Assembly: GCA_033060915.1 (NCBI GenBank)
Contig: CM065386.1
Span: forward strand, 7,085,001 to 7,149,000
Source: Euryodendron excelsum
Taxonomy: Eukaryota; Streptophyta; Magnoliopsida; Ericales; Pentaphylacaceae
Direction: 5' to 3'
Length of the DNA: 64,000 nucleotides
The notes beneath the pieces are model-generated. The model was not told where the DNA came from and did no database searches. It was given only the letters and a program-made list of their open reading frames with translations. The translations under genes and the position numbers were made by a program. Below are positions 46,301 to 58,383 of the stretch, one piece after another (positions within the stretch are counted from its first letter, which is position 1; every line of letters begins with the position of its first letter).

Positions 46301-49300
46301 TCCTTTGCCCATTGAAAAAGGGAAAGAAATGTAGACTTAAATTGTCACGTTACCAGTTTGAAATATCATCCAAGTTGGATTATTTGCTATTGCTTATATT
46401 ACGCATTTTGCCTTAAGTGAAGCATATATGTATCTATCGTACATTGCATGAACAACCGCCCTAGGCCTTACTCTACATAATTGCAAACATGCAGCCCGAT
46501 AACTTGGAAGAAGTATGACAATGCATCAAAGAATTGAAGTTTGACTAACACTATTTAGGAAATAGAACTTACCTTCTGCCAGTTTGTATGCAAGGGCCGT
46601 GCACATTGCCCTGGGCCCTTAAGCATTGGTCCTAAGCCGTTACTCTAGGCAATCACAAATGGGTACTTTTGGTTCAACTTGGCAGTCCACTTTACACTGG
46701 AAAAAGTGGAACAAACAAGTACTGAAATTTGACTTTGGAAACTTGGACCGTTTTATGCATTCAATTTGATTTGGCTATTATGTAGAAAGACTTTGCTATC
46801 ATGATCATTTTTAAGCAATTTCATCCGCCTAAACCAATTATGTAGAAGTCAATCTCATTATGACCCATCTTCTAACAATTAAGTTTTAAACATCGTACTT
46901 ATAAAAAAAAGTGTCAAACATCATTATTGGTAAATGTTTCACGAGACTGTCCCTTCTAATCCTGGAACTTGAAGTTACCAGGTTGAGGCCACAATAGGGT
47001 CACAGACGAAAGGCTGCAACCTTGAGCACCCTCAGCCCTCACCCAGCCAGTTGTGCCATTCAAGTGTTTTCCAGACTCACTCTCAAGCACTATATCAAGT
47101 CACACTGAGTTAACAACTGAGTCTGTATTGCCTCACGAAGAGTGACACTACGCTAACCAATCCATTGCTAGCCAGTAATCAATATGACAGCTGGCCAAAC
47201 ATTGGGCCTACCATCCTATTCATATGTTGTCAAGGGACTTAAAAAGTGTTACTAGATGTAACAGTTAACTGTGGTGAGGCTTCAACCAGCAATTAGGTCT
47301 CCCACCAGAAGCTCTGCAACAATGCTGCTGATTCACATCATTATCAAATGCACAGAAGGTATTATTGGCTTCCACTCAAATCAACAAGAAAGAGATACAT
47401 GGTAAAGTGAAGACAGCAGGACAAGTAAATTCACCAAATATTAGTATCAAGAGCATCAATGGAAGGTACTTGTATCCCTAGGTCAGATTGGTTGGCCAAA
47501 GCCCTCACTGACCACCCAAAACAAGTTGATTTAGACTGGACATTGTTCAAATTGATCTACTGGTCCAGCATGGCCACCAAAACTCCCTTCTTGTTGCCAG
47601 TTTATTTATTATCTTGTCATTCCAAGCCTTAGACGCACTCCCTGTGACCACAGGCCATAAAGAACCACACTAGGAACCCTAAGCTAAGCCCAGCCCAAGC
47701 CCCAAGTCAGCACTAGATCTGCTTGAGAGATGCCATACGAACAATAAAAGGACTAGCTAATCTACACGTTCCCTAGATTAGTTTTTTTAGCATTTAACAC
47801 TTCAACAAGAGAAAACATAGAACTTCCTTGTATAGCCAAACCAAGGTTGCTCAAAACAAACAGAACTAGAAAGTCCTATTTCTGTCTATTCTACCAACTC
47901 AAAGTCACCTCTATAAGCATTAAAAACCTCTTAGGTCCAGAGTTCAATCAGCAGAAGAACAAGAAAACATAGTGGTTTCCCCATTTCTTAGCATACGAAC
48001 AGTTGTCAGCAGCTGCACACACCTGCGCACAGCCATATGCAACTTCTTGTCAAACCTGATGTCAAGAAGCACTTAACTCTTACAATGGATCCAAGCAAGA
48101 GCCCGTGCTTTGACATTGAATATGCCAAGTTGCTAATGAAACCAGTGACAGGTGCTGCACCCTAAAAAACCTGGACACTTCTAATAAGGTGCAGTGTCTA
48201 TGTCGAACACCAAGTTGTACAGTCATCCGACACGTGTTGGATCCGCATCTAAACATATACTTTTTGAAAAAAAAATTTAGCATTGGACATGCTTTGGACA
48301 CTTGAGGGACATACGTGTCCATCGCTTAAACACATATAAAACCTATAACAAGTTTGAAGAAAATAACTTGGAATCTAATATAAAATTAAAATAATGTGTA
48401 TTTATATCTAATTTGATGTTTTAAGTTATGACATACATGATTTTTAATTTTAATGAGTGTTATCTTGCAATTTTTCATTGTCCATGTCTTGCATTTTTCA
48501 AAAATTGTCATATCGGCTTATTTGTGTCGTGTCGTGTCGCATGTTTGTGCTTCTTAGGCTGCACCAAGGTTTTTATACTAGTTTTTTCTTGCTGTCATGG
48601 ACAGCCAATCGAGCAACGTGATACCTGCAGTTTCACTGATTTGGCTTAAATGCAGTGACCAGAACAATTGGTTTTCCTTAGATTTTTTCTTCTTTTCCTC
48701 CTCTTTCAACCCTAGGAAAGCAACTTCGCTGGTAATAGTGATGTACCAGTGAAAGATTAGGTTTTTTTTTGGGGATAAGTGCCAGTAAAGAAAGGCAACC
48801 AAAGGCCATAACGAAATGTTGGTCCTAACAAGACAAGCTTCTGGGAGGAGATGAAGTTGATGGACTGGGAACAGATATAATCTCCAGCACTATTTGCATG
48901 AAGAGGCTAGTGGCTGCCCTTGATTTTAATCCCCATGCTTGACCACTATAATTTATGCTTGACAACCAGAGTATGATTTCAAATCCTTGAGGCAACATCG
49001 AATGCACAAATTTTTTGATCTAACAAAAATGATAATGTACCTTCAAGGAGTGTGTGACAATCTACAATTACAAAGATTAGATGGACATATACCAAAATTT
49101 TTCATGTCAAACATTGGCAACGACAAACTGCAGTAAATCATATCCTTAACACTTTGACATACTCAGAACTGTAGGGAACATAGGAATGAGCCTAACCTTT
49201 CTTCTTTGTGTGGCTGCAAAGACATAAATGCCAACCAAAGATAGATAGGTGAGATGACAACCAACAAGTCTGGAGCATACTTCTTCCTTGCAATGGGCAG

Positions 49301-52300
49301 GATCCCAAGGAATAGCAATGCAAGAACAAAGCAGAAGTTGAAATTATTGAATCCATTCCTCAGATAATACAATGGCCCTTCAGTTCCATACAAGTGGCTC
49401 TCACCACCCCCTAAGACATTATATACCAACAGATTTACAACAGATGATGTCCATTTTCTGTAATAGTGGTAGTCAACAAGTAATGAGAGTGCCTGGAAGA
49501 AATCCATAACATTTGTCAAGTAATTTCCAATACTACAAAGAACTTCAGACAATTATAAACTTGTGTTGCCAAAGCATGGGCATGAAATTCATGGGGCGAA
49601 ATTATGAGGAACAATTTGAACTTGACTTACCAGAAGCACAAGTGATGTAACTGCCCCTGCAAGAAATGCTTGTTTGAACCTTCTAATCAATGAGTAAATT
49701 GTTATTGGTAGAAAAGCCAAAACTGAGAATGGCCAGCCAAGAATAACCCCCATGGCTGCAACTGCAACTGCCATGGCAGGTTTATCAAAAAGAAATAGTG
49801 CAGACGAGAGAGATATGGCATACATTGAGAATGAACTCGGCAAGAAACCTACAAACAAAGCCCAGAAAATGGATATGAAGATTCTGACAAGAATAACATC
49901 AACAAGCATTTCTCAGTGAAATAAGGATGAACATCGATCATAAGGTAAAACTAATATTTGGCTCCTAAGAAGATGCCTTACTATAGTCTACAGCAGCACA
50001 ACGCAATAAAATGGGAAAACAGTAGAATGAAAAAGGCTTACTCACTTGTGCTTGCAAAAAAACAACCACTAGTTAAGCATAGCATTGCAAGTGCATAAGA
50101 AGCAAGGCGTTTTCCATATTTCCTGGAAAGGGCTACTACCAGAGTGGCCTCCGTGATGACAGAGAGGAGACCAAGAAAGATTCTTATAGCATAGAAAACT
50201 CTCACCTGGATTGGTAGAATACATTAACTCAAGTATAGTTAGTTGAGGAAATGAAAAATGTGCCAAGTCATCAAGGGAATATTATGTTTGAACATGAAGT
50301 ATCTTACTTTTTCCTCACTAAACAACCAGGAAGCTGGTCCTCCCACTACTGTATGAAAAAGCAGGTACAGGTATGAGCGAAGTGCAAACTGGGAGCTGCG
50401 GGAGAGACATGAAAAAATAAATAAAAAATCTAAACAGGAAAAAACTTCTGAAGCACTTCAACGTCCAGCAACAATTTTGAGCATCATAAAACAACCAAAA
50501 CCCTTAAACAGTAATAGAACATTTATTAAAAAAACAAAGGCTCACTTTAATCTCAATAAGCATGAAAAATTAGGAAACCCCATACCGAGATATATCCAAT
50601 ATACACTATAAGTAGGAATCCAACTCCCTGAGAACCAGAAGGGAAGAATCTGTTTTTAGAAATTGAAACATTAAAAATGATCAAATTATATATATCTCTC
50701 TCTCTCTATGTGTGTGTGTATTTTTTTGATATGCAAAATTTTGTTCAAAGAAAATGCATCAAAGGGGATAAGACATTTTTGTTTTTTTTGTTTTAATATG
50801 TCAAATTACTCATGACTCATAGAGCATGAGTAACTGTCCTGAAGACAAAGCCACTACCAAGGAACCGGAAAAATGTGGATAATGCTCTTTCTAGACACAA
50901 TTTAAAGTTGAAACCCTAAAAGAGAAAGCAAAGTATAACATTTTTCGGTATATAGTGGCTGTGCAGATGAAAGGACCAGCTGGCGACAATACCGTACAGG
51001 TGGACAGGACTTTATTTGTTAGAATCATTCCTCAAACCAATAGTGACTCAGTTTTAATGCAAAGTTTGAAAGTTGGAGAATCATTTTCAATGGTACATTA
51101 GTTTTAAATGGACCAAAGTGAAAGACTTGCTTGGTACAGTTAGGTTACCCCATCCATCCCAAATTATTTGTCCATCTTTTGGTTTTAGGATGTCGCATAA
51201 TACCTTCTGCTTCAAAAAATAAATATCTACATTTTTTGTATTTCCTAAATTTACCTTTACAAAGAACTAAAGGAAAAATTCAAACATAAGGAAATGGAGG
51301 GTAGTTTTGGAAATAGTGTTTTTCTAGTTGCATGCAAGTGCATTTGACAATGTTTCCTTTTTTCTTTTTTTTTTTTGCTTTTTTTTTTCCCTTCTCTTTT
51401 TGACATTATTATGAACCTTAGGTTAATGTCTATTTTGTTAGGGAAGGGGACAGTGGAGCTGAACCCCTCACAGTTCACTGGGGTTGAGCTTCAAACACTC
51501 AACCAGATACTATTCACACAACAAGTGTGTTAGTAATAGATAGGAAAACATGTTTTTTTCTATTTTTTATAAGTACATTTTATTTATTTATATTTGTAAG
51601 AGCTTCCTTCAGTTCACTGTTGACTATTATTTATCAGGGAACAAAAGGAGGAGGTTGCACCCCATCTGTATACACTAACACTCTAACTGCCGTCCTTCGG
51701 GACAGAGGCAATACCATATCAAGGTCGTATGACATACGAGCATGCAAGATTCTGTACAAATGAAGTTAGAATGGGACTTGAAGAGACCATATCATAGCAT
51801 CCAATAATCCAAGAACTCTAAGTAATGGAGAGGTGAATTACTTGGCACTTCCAGTGAAGCAATTACATAAATTTTGTTATGATAATAAAGGAATTATAAG
51901 GGGTGGTTTTGGCTATGGTATACAGCTTTACATCCAATCTTCTAAAAAGCCTTCATTGAGCAGGTAATTCAAATCACCTAGCCCAAGTTGTTTTAAGAAG
52001 CTAAAATCATCATAAGCTAATAATTTTCAGTTTGTGACTTTTAAAGAGTTCCTTGAGCTTAATTGCTAGGCTAACAAGCACAAATACAAACACAGGACAT
52101 GTATACGACACAATATAGACACACCGACATAGCAATTTTGAAAAAAACAGGACACGACGCAGACAATAGGGGCACGACAAAATATATATTTTTATGTATG
52201 TATATGTGGAAAAATAACAATAATTCTTATTTTTAAAATTACAAGTATATTTATATTTTAATTACACTTAGCAACCCTATAATTCACACAAAATCTCACT

Positions 52301-53162
52301 TCAAGACTCATTTTTCAATTACAAGAGTTAGTCCCTGTAGTTACAATGAAGTAGCAACATGGACCTTTCATCAACTGGCATTTATGTAGCTAACATAAAA
52401 TATCCACGTGAAAAACACGTGCCATTTTTTAAGGGCAAATAAAGTAACTTATCAATGGGTTACTTGCACTTAGTGCACTTTAATCAATGTAATCGTTAAT
52501 GATGGTAAACCACACTTTAACCAAACCCGAAATCCCACTCCGGTACCTCATTTTTCAACCAACTAGCATTTTTGTTTTTCTAGAAAACAGTCAGCTCATA
52601 AGAAGTTCATATTGCAGCTTGACCGTAATTGCAGGGTGTTGAATATAAAATTGAAAAAAGAGGAACCAAAGTAGAATTTTGAGTAGGATGTAAGGTTGCT
52701 AACTGCTAAGTGTAATTACCCTTTATATTTTGCCATATCAAAATACTAAGAGATCTTTTTCCAAATTCTATATATTAGAATAAAATTGTAAAAGAAGTCC
52801 TAATATCTACCGTGTGGATATATATTGGAGGTAACAATTAGACTTCACAGTCTACACCAGAGATTGGTCTTTTAATGATAAAATTTTCGATTGAATATTC
52901 ATGTGCCGATTCCGTCATTTCAAAGGCAAGACATTCTCCAGCAAAAATAACAGCGTCATGGACTCATGAGTAAGTTACTCTCAACGAATAGAGATAGTAA
53001 TCAAACTATATATATTCACACATAGAGAGAGATGAGAGAGAAAAGACGAACATTCAGTTTTATTTGTACATGATCACAGAAACTAACCAAAAATTTACGA
53101 CATCAAATTATATTTCTCCAGTAAACAGTAAAATAACCGAAACATAAGTACATATATACACG

Positions 53163-53195
<33 letters not shown>

Positions 53196-53515
53196 GATCC
53201 AGAGTGAAGGAGAAAGGGTGTTTTGGACCTGTATTCCCAAGTCTGGAAGCCAGATTTGAAGAGGAGATAGTGAAGAGGCTCCCAATAATTGAAGACCTCG
53301 TCACAGTCATGTATGATATTCGACGCGGCGCTCATGTACCTTAGCATACCTAGGGCAAACAGTGGTAACCCCCATCCCAATCCCTTGTCTGCCCCTTCTC
53401 TGCCTTCTGATCCCTCCGGCTTATCGAGCTTCGAGTACGAAGGCGACGGAGACGACGAAGAAGAAGAAGAAAGATCGGACGGCAGTGGCCGTCTCTGCCG
53501 CGTTGCAAGAGCCAT
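43130..53515 (-). CDS. ALG9: ALG9: dolichyl-P-mannose alpha-1,2-mannosyltransferase (GT22)
   Basis: ALG9 adds alpha-1,2-mannose residues from Dol-P-Man to the lipid-linked N-glycan precursor in the ER lumen. Ten minus-strand exons: 53515-53229, 50395-50308, 50205-50046, 49848-49631, 49492-49197, 45026-44912, 44784-44646, 43778-43582, 43453-43364 and 43261-43130; phases agree throughout, giving 573 aa, close to the known plant length. Marks: IIHDCDEVFNYWEPLHYL and GFQTWEY in exon 1 (family catalytic acidic loop), LPSSFSMYAI, VLGWPFSVL-like membrane segments in exon 4, ESHLYGTEGPLYYLRNGFNNFNF and LQPHKEER in exon 5, and VCVGSEWHRFPSSFFIPD in exon 8. It is a multi-pass membrane protein. Introns 1 (2.8 kb) and 5 (4.2 kb) are long. 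Confidence 0.93.
43306..43354. repeat. (GA)n microsatellite next to ALG9 exon 9 donor
   Basis: About 24 GA units inside intron 9, ending some 9 bases from the exon 9 splice donor (43362-43363). Confidence 0.92.
45027..49196. other. ALG9 intron 5, 4.2 kb
   Basis: AT-rich intron with no recognised gene. The part at 48160-48560 has repeated GACAC/GTGTC words and GTCGTGTCGTGTCG, a motif also seen at about 52095-52190 in intron 1, so an old repeat family is likely in both. Confidence 0.5.
50396..53228. other. ALG9 intron 1, 2.8 kb
   Basis: AT-rich intron without a recognisable gene; includes an old repeat-like block with GACACGACGC near 52095-52190 and a (TA)n tract at about 53163-53183. Confidence 0.5.
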
Positions 53516-56500
53516 TCTGCTACTCACTCTCTCTCCGTCTTTCTCCCTCGCTGTGCTTGCCTTTAACTTGTGTTCTTTCCGTGCAGTGCTCCAAAACCAG
53601 GCCTGTCATTATGACCTGAAGACATTCGGGTCCGGTTCAGAGATGTTCCTTGCTTCCACCTAAAGAAACCCAGGCTCATATTGGGCCACGACAAAGGGAA
53701 GTTTGGGTTGGGTACCTGCAGTCCTTAACCAGGCCCAACCCAATACTGAATAGCCACCATTAATGAGTAATAATTTTCATAGCCATGCATATTATAGCAT
53801 TTTTTTTTATATGTTTCTCTACAATTGTATGTCCACCTTTGTTTGGTTCTGAATTCTATTCATCAATTCTATAAACCCATGTCACAGATTCATATGCCCT
53901 CAATTAAGATTCTTGGTTTAATTCTTTGGTTAAAAAAAAGATGAGTTCTTGTTATTTTCTAGACAATATTATGTACCTTGGTTTATAAATTATTGCTATA
54001 GTTAAAAGTTCAATTAATTTGAACACTATAAAAGAAAAAAAAACCCTGATTAATGTTAAAATATATGATGTTGATATTATTAGCCAGCTTGAAATTACTT
54101 GTAAAAAGGAAAAAAAGCACGAGCACAACCATTGTATAGTAAGAAATTACAAAATGTTTTAGTAATTAGTGATAATTTTGACAAATAGAGAATTTTAATT
54201 TTTATATAAAAATTCATACTAAGTGATGTGACTGTGCATTTTTTAAATTATGAATCATAGTGTTGTGTTTTGTATGTTTTTTAAGGAACGGATATAAATT
54301 AGTTACATAATTTTGTACAAAACTTATGTATGTAAATTGTATTTGTGTAATATTACCCTTTTGACAATTAATATTGTTACGAAGTAAGAGGAAAAGTGAA
54401 AGGAACTGTCTTGAGCAGGTTGGCAAAGCAAAGTAAAAAATTTATATATGACTGTCACATTCATATAATATCTATAAAAAAAAAATGATATAGTCATTCC
54501 ATATTCATTAATACTAAACACAAAACAGGTGAATCTCACGTATAGTTATTAATATATATATATATATATATATATGAATGCTATAGGCATTGCATATCCA
54601 ATAAGGAGAACTTTCAGAAAATTTGTATAGTAAACTCTATCATAATAATGTGACAATAGCATTATTGTAATTAAGAATTATCATGATAGGTGTTTTGTTT
54701 TAAAATGAATGACTCTTATCTAAACACATCATTTTGATGAATAGTTCTGTTTGTATATCATTACCCATTCATTAATACTAAACACAGAACAAGTGAATAT
54801 CACATATATTTATTCTTGTGATAGGTGGGTCACACATGTATTTATTATTGTGAACTCTATCACACTGTGTCTAGTAATCATGAAAATGAGATAAAAAAAG
54901 ACGGCAACTTTAATATTTCTCTCTTTTTTTGCTTTTTTTGGGCTACAAAATGTTTAGTACGTAACAAGTAAACTTCATATGTTACATTAATGATAGCTAC
55001 CTATAAGGTGGTGTAAGGTCACATCAAGACCACTTTGTGGTTGGTTGGGTAAAAAGTCAGCTTTTCTCGTTCCATATTTGCGTTTAAGTCTCCATAATTA
55101 TTTCGTGGGAATAAACATATTCTTTAGCATTCAAAACACATAGACGGAATGGTAATGGACCGAAAAAAAAGTGGAGATTCAATCGAATCCGTTCCGTTTC
55201 GGGTGAGAATGGAAAATATCAAATTGGAATGGAGGTTGAAATGAAAATTCGTGCAGAAATGGAGGCGAGAATGGACTAAGTTCTTCCCTGGCTCTGTCTT
55301 ACCCCGCTTCCCTGACTTTTAGCATTTTTTATATTTTTTATATAGGCCATTTGAAGGTTATTCTAGTGTGGTGTGCTAGTAATATTATCATTAGGCTTTC
55401 TGTTGATTAGTATATCACTTATGTTTAATAGTTTTTTAATATTATTTGTTGAATGAGCTTTTAATTTAATATTTTAAGTTTTAGTTTATTTTGAAAGTAT
55501 AATAACACAATTTTGATGTACATGCAACTCACAATGTTTGGAGATTAATTTCATCTTAATGTCCAATGGAGACCATAAGATTATTAATATTCCTAATACC
55601 GTAATTTTTTTTTTTTTTTTACTTTGTGTTGTTTGTTTCCTTTGTACCAAAAAAAAAAAAACAAAAAGAAAAGCTTAGGCTTGGGTTTGGACTAGGGGCG
55701 AGGATGGAGGCATGCAGGGGTGGAGCTATGTATAGGCTTCGGCACCCTCTAACTTTTGTACAACCCTCTTATATGTAGTGTCATTGTTTGAGATTTTTGA
55801 AAAATTTATTCTATTGACACTCCCACAATTTATAAGCTAATACTCTAAACCAAGAAATTAAATATAAATTTTTTTTATGGTGAACTATGAAGTATATCTA
55901 TTTTTTTCATATACATCGTAACCCAATAAAATTAATATTATGGGGGCTTCTAATCATGGGTTTTTAACGTGCACCATCCAACAAGTCCTACCAAATATAT
56001 ATAAAAGACTATTTGAAAAAACGTTGATTTTCATTTTAAATTAGACATTAAGTTTGTTAATATTTAGATTTTTATATAAGCTAATTGTATAATGTTCAAT
56101 CCCTTTTAAAGTGTATTTTTTTTCACATTTGGAGTACGTATATAAAAAATATATATTTTTAGTCATATTTTGTTGAGATGAAATAAAAGTTAATTTTATT
56201 TTTTATGTAAAAATTTAATTTTACATCCTACTATATATCTCATACTTGAAATTAAAAATATATGCAAAAAAAACTTAAAATATAACATTTGTATCAATAA
56301 ACAAAAAATTTTGTTTTAAGTTGGTACTCCCAAAATAAAACATCAACTCCGCCTTTAGAGAAATGCTTGTATCGGTGGAGACAAAAATAAATGTCCAAAT
56401 TAATTTACATGCGAAATTAAAGATAGATATTCTAAGTGGAGCCGGGATAAAAATCTCAAAATCCGTCCCGTCCCGGCCCGCCATCCCTACACGGTGTAAC

Positions 56501-56774
56501 CTAGGCCTCGGTCGTGACGTAAGTGTGCCTTCTGTTGGGACAAGTTTAAAAACCTCGTCAAATTGAGTTTAAATACATTACCAAATTCAAACAAAACGAG
56601 GTCTCCTTGTTCCCACGTACAATTTTCTCTCAGTTTCCTACCTACGAAACCGAGTTTATTTTGTTACCACTTACAAACCCTAATCATCCATTGATTTCTT
56701 CACAAACCCATCCATTTATTCTCAACTGTCAAAAGGACCCAACGAAGAATGAAGAACACCCAATACGCACAACA
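53516..56774. other. Intergenic between ALG9 and Agenet gene, repeat-rich
   Basis: Head-to-head spacer. Contains a (TA)n tract at about 54552-54576, a phrase duplicated at about 54508 and 54772 (ATTCATTAATACTAAACACA), dispersed repeat copy 2 (55705-56360), and a GCCATCCCTAC end near 56480-56491 that resembles a hAT terminus. The last 200 bp holds the Agenet promoter and leader. No gene seen. Confidence 0.45.
55705..56360. repeat. Dispersed repeat copy 2
   Basis: Begins GCAGGGGTGGAGC and ends AACTCCGCCTTT, which are roughly inverted; shares long phrases with 39320-39975. Non-coding. Confidence 0.5.
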
Positions 56775-57203
56775 ATGGATGCTTTTGTGGGCAGATACGC
56801 TGAAGTATGCATCAAGGAAGGTAGGTTTCGGGGTTCCTACTACGTGGCCGAAGTTGTTGCCAGAACGGGGAAGGACAAGTTCACGGTGAAGTACCTGACC
56901 CCGCTGGCTCAAAACCATAAGAAAGCATTTAAGGAGATCGTTCAAGCTTCAGACGTGAGGCCTGTCCCTCCGCAGATTAGGGTTTCGGGCTTCGAAGTGC
57001 TCGACCAAGTCGATGCCTATGATCACTATGGGTGGTGGGTTGGTAGAGTCACTGGGAGGAAGGATGGGTCTACGTATAGTGTGTATTTTGATAGCTTTGG
57101 GGATGAGAATGATTACCCAGTTTCTGACTTGAGGGTTCATCAAGAGTATGAGGAGGGTCAGTGGGTTCCTTCTCACCATAAGGGCATGAGTTGGGTAATG
57201 TAA
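56775..57203 (+). CDS. Small Agenet (plant Tudor-like) domain protein, 142 aa
   Basis: Single exon. Start ATG 56775 (MDAFVGRYAEVCIKEG) was chosen because the open frame upstream is AT-rich leader without domain similarity. Residues about 5-65 and 72-130 form two Agenet repeats: GRFRGSYYVAEVVAR, KYLTPL, VRPVPP, then VDAYDHYGWWVGRVTGR and YSVYFDSFGDENDYPVSDLR. Agenet proteins are plant Royal-family (Tudor-like) readers; the specific ligand here is unknown. Larger family members (DUF724 type) carry a C-terminal domain that is absent, so this is a short, stand-alone form. Confidence 0.85.
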   Translation: MDAFVGRYAEVCIKEGRFRGSYYVAEVVARTGKDKFTVKYLTPLAQNHKKAFKEIVQASDVRPVPPQIRVSGFEVLDQVDAYDHYGWWVGRVTGRKDGSTYSVYFDSFGDENDYPVSDLRVHQEYEEGQWVPSHHKGMSWVM

Positions 57204-58383
57204 TTGGATTCCTTTCTTTGTGCAGTGTCAGTCGCAGTATGTGTAGTTTAATTTCTAGTTAGCTTCAGCCTTCATGCTACCTTGTAAGTAAGTTTACTAT
57301 TTTCGCCTCTTCTATCCCGTGCTTGCTTACCCTTAGGTAGTATCTATATTTATAGGTATCCCGTGCTTGCTTACCCTTAGGTAGCATTTATATTTATAGT
57401 TATACTTAGACGGACATATATACGATGACACGTGACCCTTAACATCACGTGCTCAAAATTCTCTTTGCTAGTCAAGTTGAGAAGATGATTTTGACCTCAC
57501 CTAAAGTGACTTGTGGTCCTTGAGATCGAAGTGGTGTTTCCGCTTTGACAATTTTGTATTTTTAGTCATCACTTTACGCTATACTTCTATTACTGCTCCG
57601 TATCTTTAGTCATCACTTCACGCTATACTTCTATTACTACTGTAATGGGTGTCCCTTGGTCCTGATATTCGATTTGGGTGCTTCTTTCCCTTCACCTTGA
57701 AGGGCCTTCATTGCAGAGTCAGGTTTCTGGGCGAGAGTTTATATTATCTACAACGATAATCTCTATTCTCATTCCACCAAAATCTAGCAATGTTTGGAGC
57801 GCATTTTGTGTCACGTAGTTTGAATATAGGGCTCGAGATAATTATGAATCATTGTTTTCACTTTCAAAAAAGCAAAAGCATAAAAATAAAAACAAAAAAT
57901 GTGAATTTTGAAACTGTTACCAAACAGAGGTCATTTCCAGCCCATTATAGCCCTGTATGCACAACTAGTATACTAGAAGCATCAAGTTTAAACAGTCTTG
58001 AATTATTCTCCTATTGTAAACTTTGGGTTACATCTTCAGATGAGAAGCCTGTGGAAAGCTGCAACAACTTAAATTAAAAGCATTACGTATGCAACTGCAT
58101 CTCTATTTCCACAACTTCTTGGGAAAAAAGGAAGAAAAAAAAGACAGCAATTTCACGGCCGGCACCATCGATGTTATTGGATAGCACAACAGTTCCATTT
58201 ATGTTATTAGTATATAAGCATATATAGCAATGCTTATGACATGCCTTTTCCAGTTACAGAATCACTCAGATTTTCCCACCTGGGAACAGATAAAAACATA
58301 CTACCTCCGACACGGAACAAATTGTACCGGGCAGAACCTCTATAATAAAACCGAGAAACAAAAAATGCAAAACGAAACAAAGT
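57204..58383. other. Intergenic between Agenet and PEPC genes
   Basis: Convergent spacer. Two tandem duplications: a 43-bp unit at about 57316-57399 (TATCCCGTGCTTGCTTACCC) and a similar-length unit at about 57558-57640 (TTAGTCATCACTT-ACGCTAT). No gene found. Confidence 0.6.

Noticed and set aside
56430..56495. Second hAT element ending at GCCATCCCTAC
   Set aside because: One end looks like a hAT terminus, but I could not find a partner end with an 8-bp duplication.
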